DNA of 64,000 nt from Agarilytica sp045430305 (GCA_045430305.1 JAILXW010000002.1:898108-962107); one strand, 5' to 3'. Counted from the first letter of the stretch, positions 27,191 to 37,013 are shown. A program made the numbers and translations. The notes: generated by a model not told the origin, from the sequence alone.

Positions 27191-29989
27191 ATGACCGATT
27201 ACAAATCGACTTTGAATCTTCCCGAGACAAACTTTGCAATGAAAGCGAATTTGGCTCAGCGCGAACCGCAAATGCTTAAACAGTGGCAAGAGCAAGATCT
27301 TTACGGCCAAATTCGTAAAGCGCGTGCCGGGGCGGAAAAATTTATTCTTCACGATGGCCCCCCTTACGCCAATGGTGATATTCATATTGGTCATGCGCTC
27401 AATAAAGTCCTTAAAGACATTATTGTAAAATCAAAGACATTGAGTGGCTTCGACGCGCCATATGTTCCCGGTTGGGACTGTCACGGTTTACCTATTGAAA
27501 ACCAAGTTGAAAAGAAAAAAGGCAAAGCCGGCGCAAAAATTGGTTACAAAGAATTTCGCCAAGAATGTCGCAAATATGCCGCTAAGCAAGTCGACGGTCA
27601 GAAAAAAGATTTTGTTCGCCTAGGTATTTTAGGTGAGTGGGACAACCCATACCTCACCATGGACTTTAAAACAGAAGCCGATATCGTTCGTGCATTAGGT
27701 TTGATTGCACAAAATGGTCATTTGGTTAAAGGCTATAAGCCTGTGTATTGGAGTGTGGTCGGAGGCTCTGCATTAGCCGAAGCCGAAGTGGAATACCAAG
27801 ACAAAACATCATATTCCATCGATGTTCGCTTCCCTGTTGTTGATGATGCGGATTTTTCTTCACGTGTGGGCGAAGTCGCAGGTTCCGGAAAAATATCTGT
27901 CGTTATCTGGACAACAACCCCCTGGACGCTGCCAGTGAACCAAGCGGTAAGCTTGCACCCTGAATTAGATTACGTCGTTCTACAGAGTGGCGATGAGCGA
28001 TTAGTGGTTGCCGAAGCTCTAAAAGAACAAGTCGAGAAACGCTCGAACTTAGACGAGCTTGAAGTGGTTGGTCGCTTTAAAGGCCAAGCGCTAGAAAAAT
28101 TATCGCTGCAACACCCATTTTACGACAAACAAGTACCTGTACTTCTTGGTGATCACGTTACCACTGATGCCGGTACGGGTTGCGTGCACACTGCACCCGA
28201 CCACGGTGTTGATGACTTTAACGTGGGTAAAAAGTACGGTATTGGTACGATCAATTACGTGAATGCTAGCGGCCTGTATCGCGAAGATGTTCCCATTTTT
28301 GCCGGTGAACACGTATATAAAGTTGATGAGAAAGTCGTTGCCTTATTGGAAGAAAACGGCGTGCTCTTACATCAAGAAAAATTTGATCATAGTTATCCTC
28401 ATTGCTGGCGAACCAAAACACCACTTATTTATCGCGCGACGCCGCAGTGGTTCATCAGCATGAATAAAAAAGGCTTGCTAGATTCGGTAAAAGATTCGGT
28501 GGATAACATCGAGTGGCTTCCCGATTGGGGTGAAGCGCGTATTCGTTCCATGTTAGATGCTAGCCCCGACTGGTGTGTATCACGTCAACGCACGTGGGGT
28601 GTTCCTATTACTTTGTTTGTGCATAAAGAAACGGAAGAATTGCACCCGGAAACACCACGCCTAATCGAAGAAGTAGCAGCGCTTATTGAAAAAGAGGGGA
28701 TGGACGCTTGGTTTGAGCTTGAGGCTAAAGATGTCTTGGGTGATGAAGCTGAAGTTTACAATAAAGTCACAGATACGCTAGATGTTTGGTTTGATTCTGG
28801 TGTGACTCACTATTCTGTTTTAAAACAGCGCGACAATTTAGCTTACCCTGCAGATCTATATCTCGAAGGGTCAGATCAACATCGTGGATGGTTTCAATCG
28901 TCTTTAAAAACGGCGATGGCGATTAATAATTCTGCACCCTATAAACAAGTGCTAACTCATGGTTTTACGGTCGACAAAGAAGGTCGCAAACAATCCAAAT
29001 CTTTGGGTAATACCGTATCGCCACAAAAAGTTACCAATGATCTAGGCGCTGATGTATTACGTTTGTGGGTGGCAGCGACAGATTTTAGTGCTGATATGAG
29101 TGTGTACGATGAAGTATTAAAGCGCACGGCCGATTCTTATCGGAGAATTCGAAATACCGTACGTTTCTTACTTTCAAACTTAAGTGGCTTCAACCCTCAA
29201 ACGGATCTACTTGAATTTGATCAGCTCATCGCAATAGATCAATGGGCGATTGACCGTACAGCGCAATTGCAAGAAGAAATCATTGAGCACTACAACACCT
29301 ATCAATTCCATTTGATTTATCAAAAACTTCACAATTTTTGTATTGTTGATATGGGTGGTTTTTATCTCGATATTATTAAAGATCGGCAGTACACCACACA
29401 AGAAAATAGTCTTGCGCGACGTTCTGCACAAACTGCCTTATACCATGTAGCGAATGCCATAGTTCGCTGGATTGCGCCGATTTTGTCATTTACAGCAGAT
29501 GAAGTGTGGAAGGCCTTGCCTGGCGACAGAGACGGGAGTGTGTTTGCATCGCACTGGTACGCCTTAAGTACATTAAAGGGCAGTAATGAACTAGGGCGTG
29601 AATACTGGAAATCGGTGGCTTCAGTAAAAACTGCGGTAAACAAAGCGATTGAAGAGAAACGCAAAGATGGTTTGGGTGGGTCTTTAGCGGCAGAAGTGAA
29701 ATTGTTCTGCTCAGACGAACTTAGAGATGTTTTGCTTAAAATTGGTGATGAACTTCGGTTCGCTCTAATTTGCTCGAAGGTTGAGTTGTTTCCTTTAGCT
29801 GACGGTGGTAATGCAAACGAAACCGAAGTTGAGGGTTTAAAAATATTAGTAAGAAAATCTGAACACGATAAGTGTGCTCGTTGTTGGCATTATCGTGAAG
29901 ATGTTGGCGCTGTAGAGACGCATCCCGAACTTTGCCAGCGCTGTGTCACCAATATTGATGGCGAAGGAGAGCCGCGTGAATTCTGCTAG
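27191..29989 (+). CDS. ileS: Isoleucyl-tRNA synthetase IleS
   Basis: Class I aminoacyl-tRNA synthetase that charges tRNA(Ile), 932 aa. The HIGH motif is at 65-68 within GPPYANGDIHIGHAL. The second catalytic motif near residues 600-604 reads KQSKS in GRKQSKSLGNTV, with Gln in place of the usual Met. The editing domain lies between, with TTTPWTLP, and the anticodon-binding helices follow. The C-terminus carries a zinc site, CARCWHYREDV...CQRC, typical of the bacterial short form. The ATG at 27191 has an AGGA upstream. The 3' end overlaps lspA, and ribF-ileS-lspA-fkpB-ispH form a conserved operon. Confidence 0.97.
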   Translation: MTDYKSTLNLPETNFAMKANLAQREPQMLKQWQEQDLYGQIRKARAGAEKFILHDGPPYANGDIHIGHALNKVLKDIIVKSKTLSGFDAPYVPGWDCHGLPIENQVEKKKGKAGAKIGYKEFRQECRKYAAKQVDGQKKDFVRLGILGEWDNPYLTMDFKTEADIVRALGLIAQNGHLVKGYKPVYWSVVGGSALAEAEVEYQDKTSYSIDVRFPVVDDADFSSRVGEVAGSGKISVVIWTTTPWTLPVNQAVSLHPELDYVVLQSGDERLVVAEALKEQVEKRSNLDELEVVGRFKGQALEKLSLQHPFYDKQVPVLLGDHVTTDAGTGCVHTAPDHGVDDFNVGKKYGIGTINYVNASGLYREDVPIFAGEHVYKVDEKVVALLEENGVLLHQEKFDHSYPHCWRTKTPLIYRATPQWFISMNKKGLLDSVKDSVDNIEWLPDWGEARIRSMLDASPDWCVSRQRTWGVPITLFVHKETEELHPETPRLIEEVAALIEKEGMDAWFELEAKDVLGDEAEVYNKVTDTLDVWFDSGVTHYSVLKQRDNLAYPADLYLEGSDQHRGWFQSSLKTAMAINNSAPYKQVLTHGFTVDKEGRKQSKSLGNTVSPQKVTNDLGADVLRLWVAATDFSADMSVYDEVLKRTADSYRRIRNTVRFLLSNLSGFNPQTDLLEFDQLIAIDQWAIDRTAQLQEEIIEHYNTYQFHLIYQKLHNFCIVDMGGFYLDIIKDRQYTTQENSLARRSAQTALYHVANAIVRWIAPILSFTADEVWKALPGDRDGSVFASHWYALSTLKGSNELGREYWKSVASVKTAVNKAIEEKRKDGLGGSLAAEVKLFCSDELRDVLLKIGDELRFALICSKVELFPLADGGNANETEVEGLKILVRKSEHDKCARCWHYREDVGAVETHPELCQRCVTNIDGEGEPREFC

Positions 29990-30533
29990 CGAAGAGCAAG
30001 AAAATTCCAAGCTTTTAATTTTGTGGTATGCCATTGCCGCGATTGTCGTGGCGCTAGATTTGTTCACGAAAATGCTCGCGAGTAATAGTTTAGCCTTGTA
30101 TGAGCGTATAAATGTAATGGCTATGTTCGACATCACATTGCGCCACAACTACGGTGCGGCATTTAGTTTTTTAGCCGGTGCCGGTGGTTGGCAGGTGTGG
30201 TTTTTTGGCCTTTTGGCGGGCGCTGTGAGTTTGGTTTTAATTGTGTGGATCGCGAAAATCGGCACTCGAAAGTCACTAGAAGTCCTCGGCCTGGCTTTGA
30301 TTCTAGGTGGGGCTGTTGGGAATTTATATGACCGCGTCACTCTAGGTTATGTGGTCGATTTTATTCTGGTCTACTACAACGATGCGTATCAATTTCCTGC
30401 TTTTAATGTTGCCGATTCTGCTATTACGGCCGGTGCCGGCATATTGATTTTAGATGCGATCAAGAAATCTATTCATGAGCACCGTCAGAAAAACCAACCC
30501 AGTTCAAAAAGCACTGATTCATTGCCGCACTAG
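29976..30533 (+). CDS. lspA: Lipoprotein signal peptidase LspA
   Basis: Inner-membrane aspartyl protease (signal peptidase II) that removes signal peptides from prolipoproteins such as BamD in this window. Length is 185 aa with four membrane helices. The catalytic aspartates lie in GNLYDRV and FNVADSAI, with RHNYGAAFSFLAG as a further family signature. The start GTG at 29976 has AAGGAGA just upstream and overlaps the ileS end by 14 bp; ORF starts further upstream inside ileS lack support. The C-terminal tail is hydrophilic (QKNQPSSKSTDSLPH). Confidence 0.95.
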   Translation: MNSASEEQENSKLLILWYAIAAIVVALDLFTKMLASNSLALYERINVMAMFDITLRHNYGAAFSFLAGAGGWQVWFFGLLAGAVSLVLIVWIAKIGTRKSLEVLGLALILGGAVGNLYDRVTLGYVVDFILVYYNDAYQFPAFNVADSAITAGAGILILDAIKKSIHEHRQKNQPSSKSTDSLPH

Positions 30534-30571
30534 AAGCAATGTTTTGGTTTTAGATAGAGATTAAATTTTAA

Positions 30572-31024
30572 ATGACAGAGAATTTAGCAGTAGGCGAGGG
30601 TACGGTTGTTACTCTACATTTTTCGCTGGCTTTGGAGTCTGGTGAAGAAATCGATTCAAACTTTGGTGCGAACGCGCCTTCTTTTTCTTTTGGTGATGGC
30701 AGTTTAATGCCAGGGTTTGAAGAAGTGCTTGTGGGCTTAAAAAGCGGTGATAAGCAAGAGTTCGTGATACCACCAGAAAAAGGTTTTGGTCAACCGAATC
30801 AAAGTAATGTGCAAGAGGTTCGTCGCGAGTCTTTTGGTGCTGATCTTGAGCTTGCAGAAGGGCTTGTTGTTTCATTTGCAGACCCCGCCGGAGGTGAAAT
30901 GCCTGGCGTAGTAAGATCCTTTGATGAAGAAAAGGTGGAAGTGGACTTTAATCACCCGCTTTCTGGGCGTGACATCCTATTCAAGGTCGAAATTATTGAC
31001 GTTAAACCTGCGGTGACCCACTGA
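30572..31024 (+). CDS. fkpB: FKBP-type peptidyl-prolyl isomerase, FkpB/SlpA
   Basis: Cytoplasmic prolyl isomerase of the SlyD/SlpA group, 150 aa. The pattern VVTLHFSLALESGEEIDSNF, FGDGSLMPGFEEVLVGL, IPPEKGFG and FNHPLSGRDILFKVEI is the split FKBP domain with an inserted flap typical of FkpB. It lacks the His-rich metal-binding tail of SlyD, which separates it from slyD. The stop codon overlaps the ispH ATG by one base (TGATG), indicating translational coupling. The lspA-fkpB-ispH order is conserved across gammaproteobacteria. Confidence 0.95.
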   Translation: MTENLAVGEGTVVTLHFSLALESGEEIDSNFGANAPSFSFGDGSLMPGFEEVLVGLKSGDKQEFVIPPEKGFGQPNQSNVQEVRRESFGADLELAEGLVVSFADPAGGEMPGVVRSFDEEKVEVDFNHPLSGRDILFKVEIIDVKPAVTH

Positions 31025-31959
31025 TGGAAATTAAGTTGGCCAATCCTCGTGGCTTTTGTGCCGGTGTTGATCGTGCTATTGATATTGTAAATCGTGCGCT
31101 CGATGTGTTTGGTGCGCCGATTTATGTGCGCCATGAAGTGGTGCATAATAAATTCGTGGTCGAAAGTTTAAAAAAGCGCGGTGCAGTATTTGTTGATGAA
31201 CTTGATGTTGTGCCAGATGATGTGATTGTGATTTTTAGTGCGCATGGTGTTTCTCAAGCTGTGAGAAATGAAGCTGATCGTCGAGGCTTAAAAGTATTTG
31301 ATGCGACCTGTCCGCTAGTGACCAAAGTGCACATCGAAGTCGCTAAATTTAGCAACGATGGTAAAGAGTGTATTTTGATTGGCCATGAAGGCCACCCAGA
31401 AGTGGAAGGTACCATGGGTCAATACGATACAAGTAATGGCGGTGCTATCTATTTAGTGGAAAATGAAAAAGATGTTTTAAAACTTCAGGTAGAAGACCCT
31501 GAAAACTTAGCCTTTGTTACTCAAACTACGTTATCAATGGACGATACAGCTAAAGTTATCGATACGTTACGCGAACGTTTTCCCAATATTGAAGGGCCGA
31601 AAAAAGACGATATTTGTTATGCCACACAAAACCGTCAAGATGCGGTTAAACAGCTCGCGTTGGAGTGTGACTTAGTATTGGTTGTCGGCTCTCCCAATAG
31701 TTCTAATTCAAATCGTTTACGTGAGTTGGCAGAACGATGTGGTGCCAGCGCTTATTTGGTCGATGGGCCAGAAGATATAGAGCAAACGTGGTTTAAAGAT
31801 GCTAACGCAATAGGAATTACTGCGGGGGCTTCGGCACCTGAAGTGTTGGTGGCCGATGTTATTAAAGGTCTGCAGTCCCTTGGTGCCAACTTGCCTATTG
31901 AGCTTGACGGCCGAGAAGAAAATATTAGCTTTTCCCTTCCGAAAGAACTGCGCGCTTAA
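31024..31959 (+). CDS. ispH: 4-hydroxy-3-methylbut-2-enyl diphosphate reductase IspH
   Basis: Iron-sulfur enzyme of the last step of the MEP isoprenoid pathway, producing IPP and DMAPP. The 311 aa length is normal. The three cluster cysteines are seen in GFCAGVDRA (Cys12), DATCPLVTKVH (about Cys96) and DDICYATQNR (about Cys197). The other active-site segments are GHEGHPEVEGTMGQ, TQTTLS and SPNSSNSNRL. The gene is coupled to fkpB. It ends 29 bp before the convergent stop of the pilin-like gene at 31989; I see no clear terminator between them. Confidence 0.97.
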   Translation: MEIKLANPRGFCAGVDRAIDIVNRALDVFGAPIYVRHEVVHNKFVVESLKKRGAVFVDELDVVPDDVIVIFSAHGVSQAVRNEADRRGLKVFDATCPLVTKVHIEVAKFSNDGKECILIGHEGHPEVEGTMGQYDTSNGGAIYLVENEKDVLKLQVEDPENLAFVTQTTLSMDDTAKVIDTLRERFPNIEGPKKDDICYATQNRQDAVKQLALECDLVLVVGSPNSSNSNRLRELAERCGASAYLVDGPEDIEQTWFKDANAIGITAGASAPEVLVADVIKGLQSLGANLPIELDGREENISFSLPKELRA

Positions 31960-31988
31960 TTGTTTTATTTCTATTTTATTTTGGGGCG

Positions 31989-32555
31989 TTATATCGTAGA
32001 GCAGTCCGTTTCATCTTCAATACCTTGATGTGTTCTAGCCCGACCACCGCGATTAATTACGATTTCGTAAGCGCGGCTTTCTATGTTCTCTTCAGCGTTG
32101 GGCGCACATAAGTTAAAGGTCATCATCGGTAAAGCACCGTTACCACGTCTGAGGCTGCCATTACTTCGAAATTGAAAATCGTAGATGTTTGCGTTTGAGG
32201 CAAGTGAGTATTCTTCCTGCACTCCTTCCATAAGGCGGATTACTTCCTCTTCATCTAACTCGCGATTTTTGTTTTCGTCGACATATACAATCCAGCCGGC
32301 TTGCCATTTATTCTCTTCGCTACATGTCAGTTCATCTTCATGTCTTGCGCACATATAAACATCTTGATTGCGTGTTATGGCTTCACTTCGAGCGAACTGA
32401 AGTGTGCTTAAAAATGCATCGCGCTGAGTAATGAGTTGTGACTTTGCAACCAAACCAACAAAAGAGGGGATAGCTTGGGTAATGATGATGGAAACTACCG
32501 CGATGGAAATAAGTAGGTCGAAAAGGGTGATACCCTTGCAGGTTTTGTAGGCCAT
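31989..32555 (-). CDS. GspH/FimT-type minor pseudopilin, extra copy
   Basis: Type IV pilin-like protein of 188 aa. The prepilin peptidase site is KG^ITLFDLLISIAVVSIIIT, followed by a hydrophobic helix and a FimT/GspH-like soluble domain (RDAFLSTLQFARSEAITRNQDVYMCAR). The fifth mature residue is Asp instead of the usual Glu, and the first is Ile instead of Phe. The ATG at 32555 has AAGGA eight bases upstream; the frame is open further back but without a better start. It follows pilE by about 150 bp, where a weak stem (32636-32663) is present, so it may be expressed separately. The FimT of this cluster is at 39026, so this is an additional FimT-like subunit. Confidence 0.82.
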   Translation of the reverse strand: MAYKTCKGITLFDLLISIAVVSIIITQAIPSFVGLVAKSQLITQRDAFLSTLQFARSEAITRNQDVYMCARHEDELTCSEENKWQAGWIVYVDENKNRELDEEEVIRLMEGVQEEYSLASNANIYDFQFRSNGSLRRGNGALPMMTFNLCAPNAEENIESRAYEIVINRGGRARTHQGIEDETDCSTI

Positions 32556-32702
32556 TAGCTCAGTCCTTGAGTCGCTACGCACTCTAGTTCTAGCGAGAAG
32601 TGCGATAAGTTTAAGTGAGCTGAAAAGAAGTCTCAGCGCCAATCCATCCTGATTGGTTGGCGCATAATAGCAAAAAAGACGTTACTGTCAAATTACAGAG
32701 GA

Positions 32703-33149
32703 TTACCAACAGCCGTTGGTAGTGGGGGTTCTTACGCCGAGATTACTAAGCGATAATGTTGGGCAATCAGTGTCAGTAAAGCTTGCTGTTGCAGTTAAGT
32801 TAAAGCTTGTGCCGTCAGCCGCGCCTAATGCATTCGACGGTATGGTGTAATGACCGCTTTCGCTAGAAAAAAGGCTATTAGCGTCTAGCGTGATCAACAT
32901 TGTTGCTCTGTCTATATCAGCAGCTTCATCTGTGCCCTCAGTGGCGTATCGACCGAATTCCGTGTAGTGGCGTTCCTGCAACTGTGCCACTTCCAATAAA
33001 AAAGACTTACCTTCTGAGCGTTTAGTTTTTCTAACGCTATCATTGTACGAAGGTAATGCTACGGCCGCGATGATGGCGACGATAGCTACTACAATAAGTA
33101 GCTCCGTAAGATTAAAGCCTTTTTGGTTTTTGTTGAGCTTTCTGTGCAT
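32703..33149 (-). CDS. pilE: Type IV minor pilin PilE
   Basis: Pilin of 148 aa, last of the minor-pilin series. The short leader MHRKLNKNQKG is followed by the mature start FNLTELLIVVAIVAIIAAVALPSY with Phe1 and Glu5, the canonical class III signal processed by PilD. The soluble part has the PilE pattern YNDSVRKTKRSEGKSFLLEVAQLQERHY and ends with a two-cysteine loop (TDTDCPTLSLS...TTNGCW), the D-region disulfide. The ATG at 33149 is chosen because it gives a proper leader; an upstream frame extension to 33191 does not. It lies 45 bp after pilY1 as in P. aeruginosa. Confidence 0.9.
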   Translation of the reverse strand: MHRKLNKNQKGFNLTELLIVVAIVAIIAAVALPSYNDSVRKTKRSEGKSFLLEVAQLQERHYTEFGRYATEGTDEAADIDRATMLITLDANSLFSSESGHYTIPSNALGAADGTSFNLTATASFTDTDCPTLSLSNLGVRTPTTNGCW

Positions 33150-33194
33150 CAATGTGTTCTCATAAATTGTTAGTTGGGAATACCTTTGCAAATA

Positions 33195-36100
33195 TTAATA
33201 CAGAGAAAATTCAGACCAGGAAGTACGTGTTGTTTCTTGATCTGGGTCCGTGCTTTCAATAAATGTTTCAAGGTTTGACCGAGAGTTTGCTACAGCCTTT
33301 ACTTCGATACCAGAGGTGGTTGTACCAATTACCGTTGGTGACGTAGGTAGCCCTTTCATACCCTGCCCGCTAGGAACGGTATAGGTCGTGCCGTCAAAGG
33401 TCAAATCATTCGCATCGATCACCCCATCACTATTAAAATCCAGGGGGGCTTGGTCTAGGGGGCTACCATCTTCAGCGTCTAATTCCATAATGAAGCCGGT
33501 ACCACCAAAATCACAGGCTGCGTCGTTTGGTATGGTGGTGGTAAATACGATTCTACCGCCGCGGATCACAGAGTTAGTGATTTGTCTTTCCCCCCGGTTC
33601 GATGTGCTGCCTGGTGAGGTCAAATCAAGATACCAGCCTTTGTCTGTATCCCAGTCGATGTCGCCGGTGTCACTAGTAAAACGAAGTTCGACATCGTCGG
33701 TGTCGCCATCCGCGTCATCAGGGCCAACACCGTCGCTATCGCTGTCAACCCAAATTTCACTTGTAACTGATCTAGCAAGAAGGTTTGAGCGCGTGTAATG
33801 GGCTAAATTTGGCGTGGTAAAGTCATCCCAAATGCCGTAGAAAGATTGTGTGTCTGTACTTGTTAGGTCGTTGTCAGAATCATCTATATATCTGCCAGTA
33901 CCAAAATATACCATGATCCCCGTTTTTGAAGGGTCGGGGTGGTAGGTAACACTCGGGCGGGTTGTGATGGGTTGGCCTGTTGCGGTTTCAAAAACCTTGA
34001 CTGCCCCCCATGAACCTGGGGTCGCGGCTCTTAAATCGAAGCGCCATAGGTTTCCGTAGAGGTCTCCTGCGTAGACATAGTCCACGCGATAGTCGCCGTC
34101 TATGTCAATAGGCACGGTTGTTGACAGACCATTGGGGGTACCTGGAGTGCCTTCACCGGTCGATATGCGAACATTTCGGTTAGTACCGCCCGTTTCTGCG
34201 TCAATAACAAATAGGGAGGCTTCGCCTGTGCCATCCGAGTTGTAACCATTGCCAAAAATTGCTGCCCACTCACCAGATGCTGTGTTTAATTTGACTAAGT
34301 CAGGTTGAGCAAATGTGTAGCCTAACTCAGCGCTCGCAAACTCCCACTTCACAACATTCTCAGCATTGGCGCCGGTAGCGTCATTCTCAAATATGGCCGG
34401 GTTGGTAACATCTAGAGCAAATATTCCACGACCACCAGCTCTGTGACTGCCTAAAAGTAAAGTGTGCCAGGCGCCGTCGAAGTATGCGTCACCCACCGTT
34501 GGAGCATTGTCTACAAAAAATTTGTGCTGGTAGTCAGTATCGGCAAGGTTGGCGATATTGCTGTGGCTTTGAAGAGGTATATAGGAAAGTTCGATAGCAC
34601 CTGTAGCGGCATCAAACGCATGTAACATGCCGTCGTTGGCCCCAACGTATACGATCGCCTGCCGGTTTTCATAAGCAGTTTCGAAATCAGAGTAGGGGGC
34701 ACTTGCTTCCAGGTCATCAGGGAATCCAGCACTTGGGCCAGCGACATATCGTGGTTCAGAGTTAATAATGTCGCCTAGAATACTGTTTTCTCTTTGGCGA
34801 AAGCCATAATCTGAGGAATAACTACCATCGTCTTCCACCTCGTTCGTTTGATCGCCTCTTAGGTAATCAACGATGGCCTCGCCATAGTTATCTTCGTCCC
34901 CAGTGTCCGCATCTGCAATAAGGGCGTTGGCAAAATCTTCGTCGATCGTGCCTGCCGCAAGGGCTACACCAGGGTAGCCAGATGGCCAGGCAAAGTTAAC
35001 ACCGCGTCCAATTCCACCAAATGCGCTGTAGGTAAAAACTACTCGGCTATCTGAGTTTGTTTCATTTATGCCATTTGTAATTGCATCTGTTCCTGCATTC
35101 CATAAATTAGAATTACAAATACCACCCAGCGCTACACCAGCGCACGCAGCTCGGTTGTCGCCAGTACCTGAAGAAATAGGTGTCGCTATTAAGTCCCCGT
35201 GCCAATCGCCCGTATTGAAGCGCGCTTGATAGACCACTGTTTCAGTATTAAGTGTTGTAGAGTTTGCCGCTACGGCCGCAGAAGAACTATTGACTGCCTC
35301 AATATCTGAAATTGCTCCTTCTAGGCTCGCGATCAATGTATCTGGGTTATTGGCACTGAGGAAGCGTCCCCGTCCGTTAAAGGCTGCATGACGCATATCG
35401 TCAGCTGTTCGTGGATCCTCATCGTTGTACCAATAACTAATTTCGCCAGGCCACATAGTTGTTCCTGTTTCTGTTGCTTGGTCCCATCCTGTCCAAGTGT
35501 CTAAGCAGTCATCGTCAACTAGAGGAGTGCAATCTAAAGTGCCGTTAATACCATAAGCTATGGTATAGGTCACCATATGCTGGTGCATATTGTCTTCCAC
35601 AGAATCCAGGTTATCAATGCGTCGGCTTGCATTTTCAGGTACTAGGTTGGTTAGGCTTGGTCTTAAATCTCGTTCGAAATAATGCATCGCAACATCGGCT
35701 AAAAAACCGGTCGTTCTGCCGCTCGAGAAATTACCTGATAAAGCACTAGAGCCATCGGCATATAAGCCACCATCAAAGACTGTATCGCTAGTACTGTCTG
35801 TATCGCCGATGCCCGGAGGGTTACCTCCATTAGCGAAACCATCGGACATCAGAATGGTAAAGTTTTGTTGGCAAGTGCCACCTTCATTTGCATCCAAAAT
35901 TGGGTCGTCTGCACTGTGATTCCCAAAAAGGCCACCATAAGAACTTTCAAAGTATCTTCCTGCGTTGTTTAAAGCGACACGCAAGGGGGTGCCACTACTC
36001 GGGTCTATTCTAGCCGCTTGACGCAGTAACGCTGATTTAGAGGTATCATTCCTCATGTCCTCAATTTCCGTACCCACGTTATCGTGGTCATGCAATGTAC

Positions 36101-36980
36101 CTAAGCCAACGCGTGCATCAGATTGGTAAACAAGTTCCGTGAGTGTTCGTTGTGCGACATAGGTGCGTTTTCTGTAATAGGTGTACCAGTTAGCGTAATT
36201 AATATAGGCAGCCTGAGTTTCCGAAGCTGTGCCGTGTTCTGTTGAAGGCGCATCGATAAGGTCTTGAACAACAATACATTGAGCATCGTCTCGGCAGGTA
36301 TCTTCATCGAAGGAGCCTCCGCCCGTTGTGTACGTTGTTAACTTATCTGAATCGCCACCACAACTAAACCGATTGTTAATGCACCAATTTATTGAGCCAG
36401 TCCACGTATATATACTTTCACATCTTTCTCGACACGTTTGGGTGATTTCTACAGAGCCGTCTGGAAGAACATCTGGGCATTCTCCGTCGTCGTATGCGCC
36501 GTCGTTGTCAGCGTCATTCCAAAGAAAGTAGACGTGGTCTCGAATATCGTCAGTATCATCGTCATCGTATGGGTTAGACCGCGCGTATCTCAAGTTGGTG
36601 ATATCGTCAAATGCATCACCTTCCTCGTCTACGCCCCGCCATGGTGTGTATAAGCGTTCTGGGTTATAGGCCATGGTGTTAAAGCCGGGGCAGAGATCTA
36701 GGGCGTGATCGTCTCGCGTTGGCGGCATAGAAATAGATCGTTGTGTCACGTCGCCCGGGTCTGGAAGGCCTGATATGTTGTGATTGTTTACCGTGCTTTC
36801 CCAATCCATACTCCCTGAGTCATCAATAATAAATAAAATATTTGGTTGCACGGAAGATTGAATAAACAATGGTTCATCCGCAAGATCCAACAGTTGTGCG
36901 GATGTATGTGACGTGACTAGCGCTCCAGAAATAAAGCCAAGGCACTGTAACGAATATTTTACTTTGGGAAGTATTTTCAT
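33195..36980 (-). CDS. pilY1: PilY1-type pilus tip adhesin, copy 1
   Basis: Large exported protein (1261 aa) that, with minor pilins, primes type IV pilus assembly and acts as adhesin and mechanosensor at the tip. Signal peptide residues 1-28. A von Willebrand A-like domain starts with the MIDAS DDSGS at 53-57. A cysteine-rich insert follows (CPDVLPDG...CRERC...WCINNRFSCGG...CRDDAQC), longer than in copy 2. The C-terminal half is the PilC/PilY1 beta-propeller with AIVYVGANDGMLHAFDA, FALDVTNP, and the calcium loop DIDGDYRVDYVYAGDLYGNL. A 12-residue EF-hand loop, DFNSDGVIDAND, is at 1181-1192. It ends RTSWSEFSLY. The start is ATG at 36980. Confidence 0.93.
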   Translation of the reverse strand: MKILPKVKYSLQCLGFISGALVTSHTSAQLLDLADEPLFIQSSVQPNILFIIDDSGSMDWESTVNNHNISGLPDPGDVTQRSISMPPTRDDHALDLCPGFNTMAYNPERLYTPWRGVDEEGDAFDDITNLRYARSNPYDDDDTDDIRDHVYFLWNDADNDGAYDDGECPDVLPDGSVEITQTCRERCESIYTWTGSINWCINNRFSCGGDSDKLTTYTTGGGSFDEDTCRDDAQCIVVQDLIDAPSTEHGTASETQAAYINYANWYTYYRKRTYVAQRTLTELVYQSDARVGLGTLHDHDNVGTEIEDMRNDTSKSALLRQAARIDPSSGTPLRVALNNAGRYFESSYGGLFGNHSADDPILDANEGGTCQQNFTILMSDGFANGGNPPGIGDTDSTSDTVFDGGLYADGSSALSGNFSSGRTTGFLADVAMHYFERDLRPSLTNLVPENASRRIDNLDSVEDNMHQHMVTYTIAYGINGTLDCTPLVDDDCLDTWTGWDQATETGTTMWPGEISYWYNDEDPRTADDMRHAAFNGRGRFLSANNPDTLIASLEGAISDIEAVNSSSAAVAANSTTLNTETVVYQARFNTGDWHGDLIATPISSGTGDNRAACAGVALGGICNSNLWNAGTDAITNGINETNSDSRVVFTYSAFGGIGRGVNFAWPSGYPGVALAAGTIDEDFANALIADADTGDEDNYGEAIVDYLRGDQTNEVEDDGSYSSDYGFRQRENSILGDIINSEPRYVAGPSAGFPDDLEASAPYSDFETAYENRQAIVYVGANDGMLHAFDAATGAIELSYIPLQSHSNIANLADTDYQHKFFVDNAPTVGDAYFDGAWHTLLLGSHRAGGRGIFALDVTNPAIFENDATGANAENVVKWEFASAELGYTFAQPDLVKLNTASGEWAAIFGNGYNSDGTGEASLFVIDAETGGTNRNVRISTGEGTPGTPNGLSTTVPIDIDGDYRVDYVYAGDLYGNLWRFDLRAATPGSWGAVKVFETATGQPITTRPSVTYHPDPSKTGIMVYFGTGRYIDDSDNDLTSTDTQSFYGIWDDFTTPNLAHYTRSNLLARSVTSEIWVDSDSDGVGPDDADGDTDDVELRFTSDTGDIDWDTDKGWYLDLTSPGSTSNRGERQITNSVIRGGRIVFTTTIPNDAACDFGGTGFIMELDAEDGSPLDQAPLDFNSDGVIDANDLTFDGTTYTVPSGQGMKGLPTSPTVIGTTTSGIEVKAVANSRSNLETFIESTDPDQETTRTSWSEFSLY

Positions 36981-37013
36981 AACTAACTCTACTTGCTCAC
37001 TAAGAGTGGGCGA

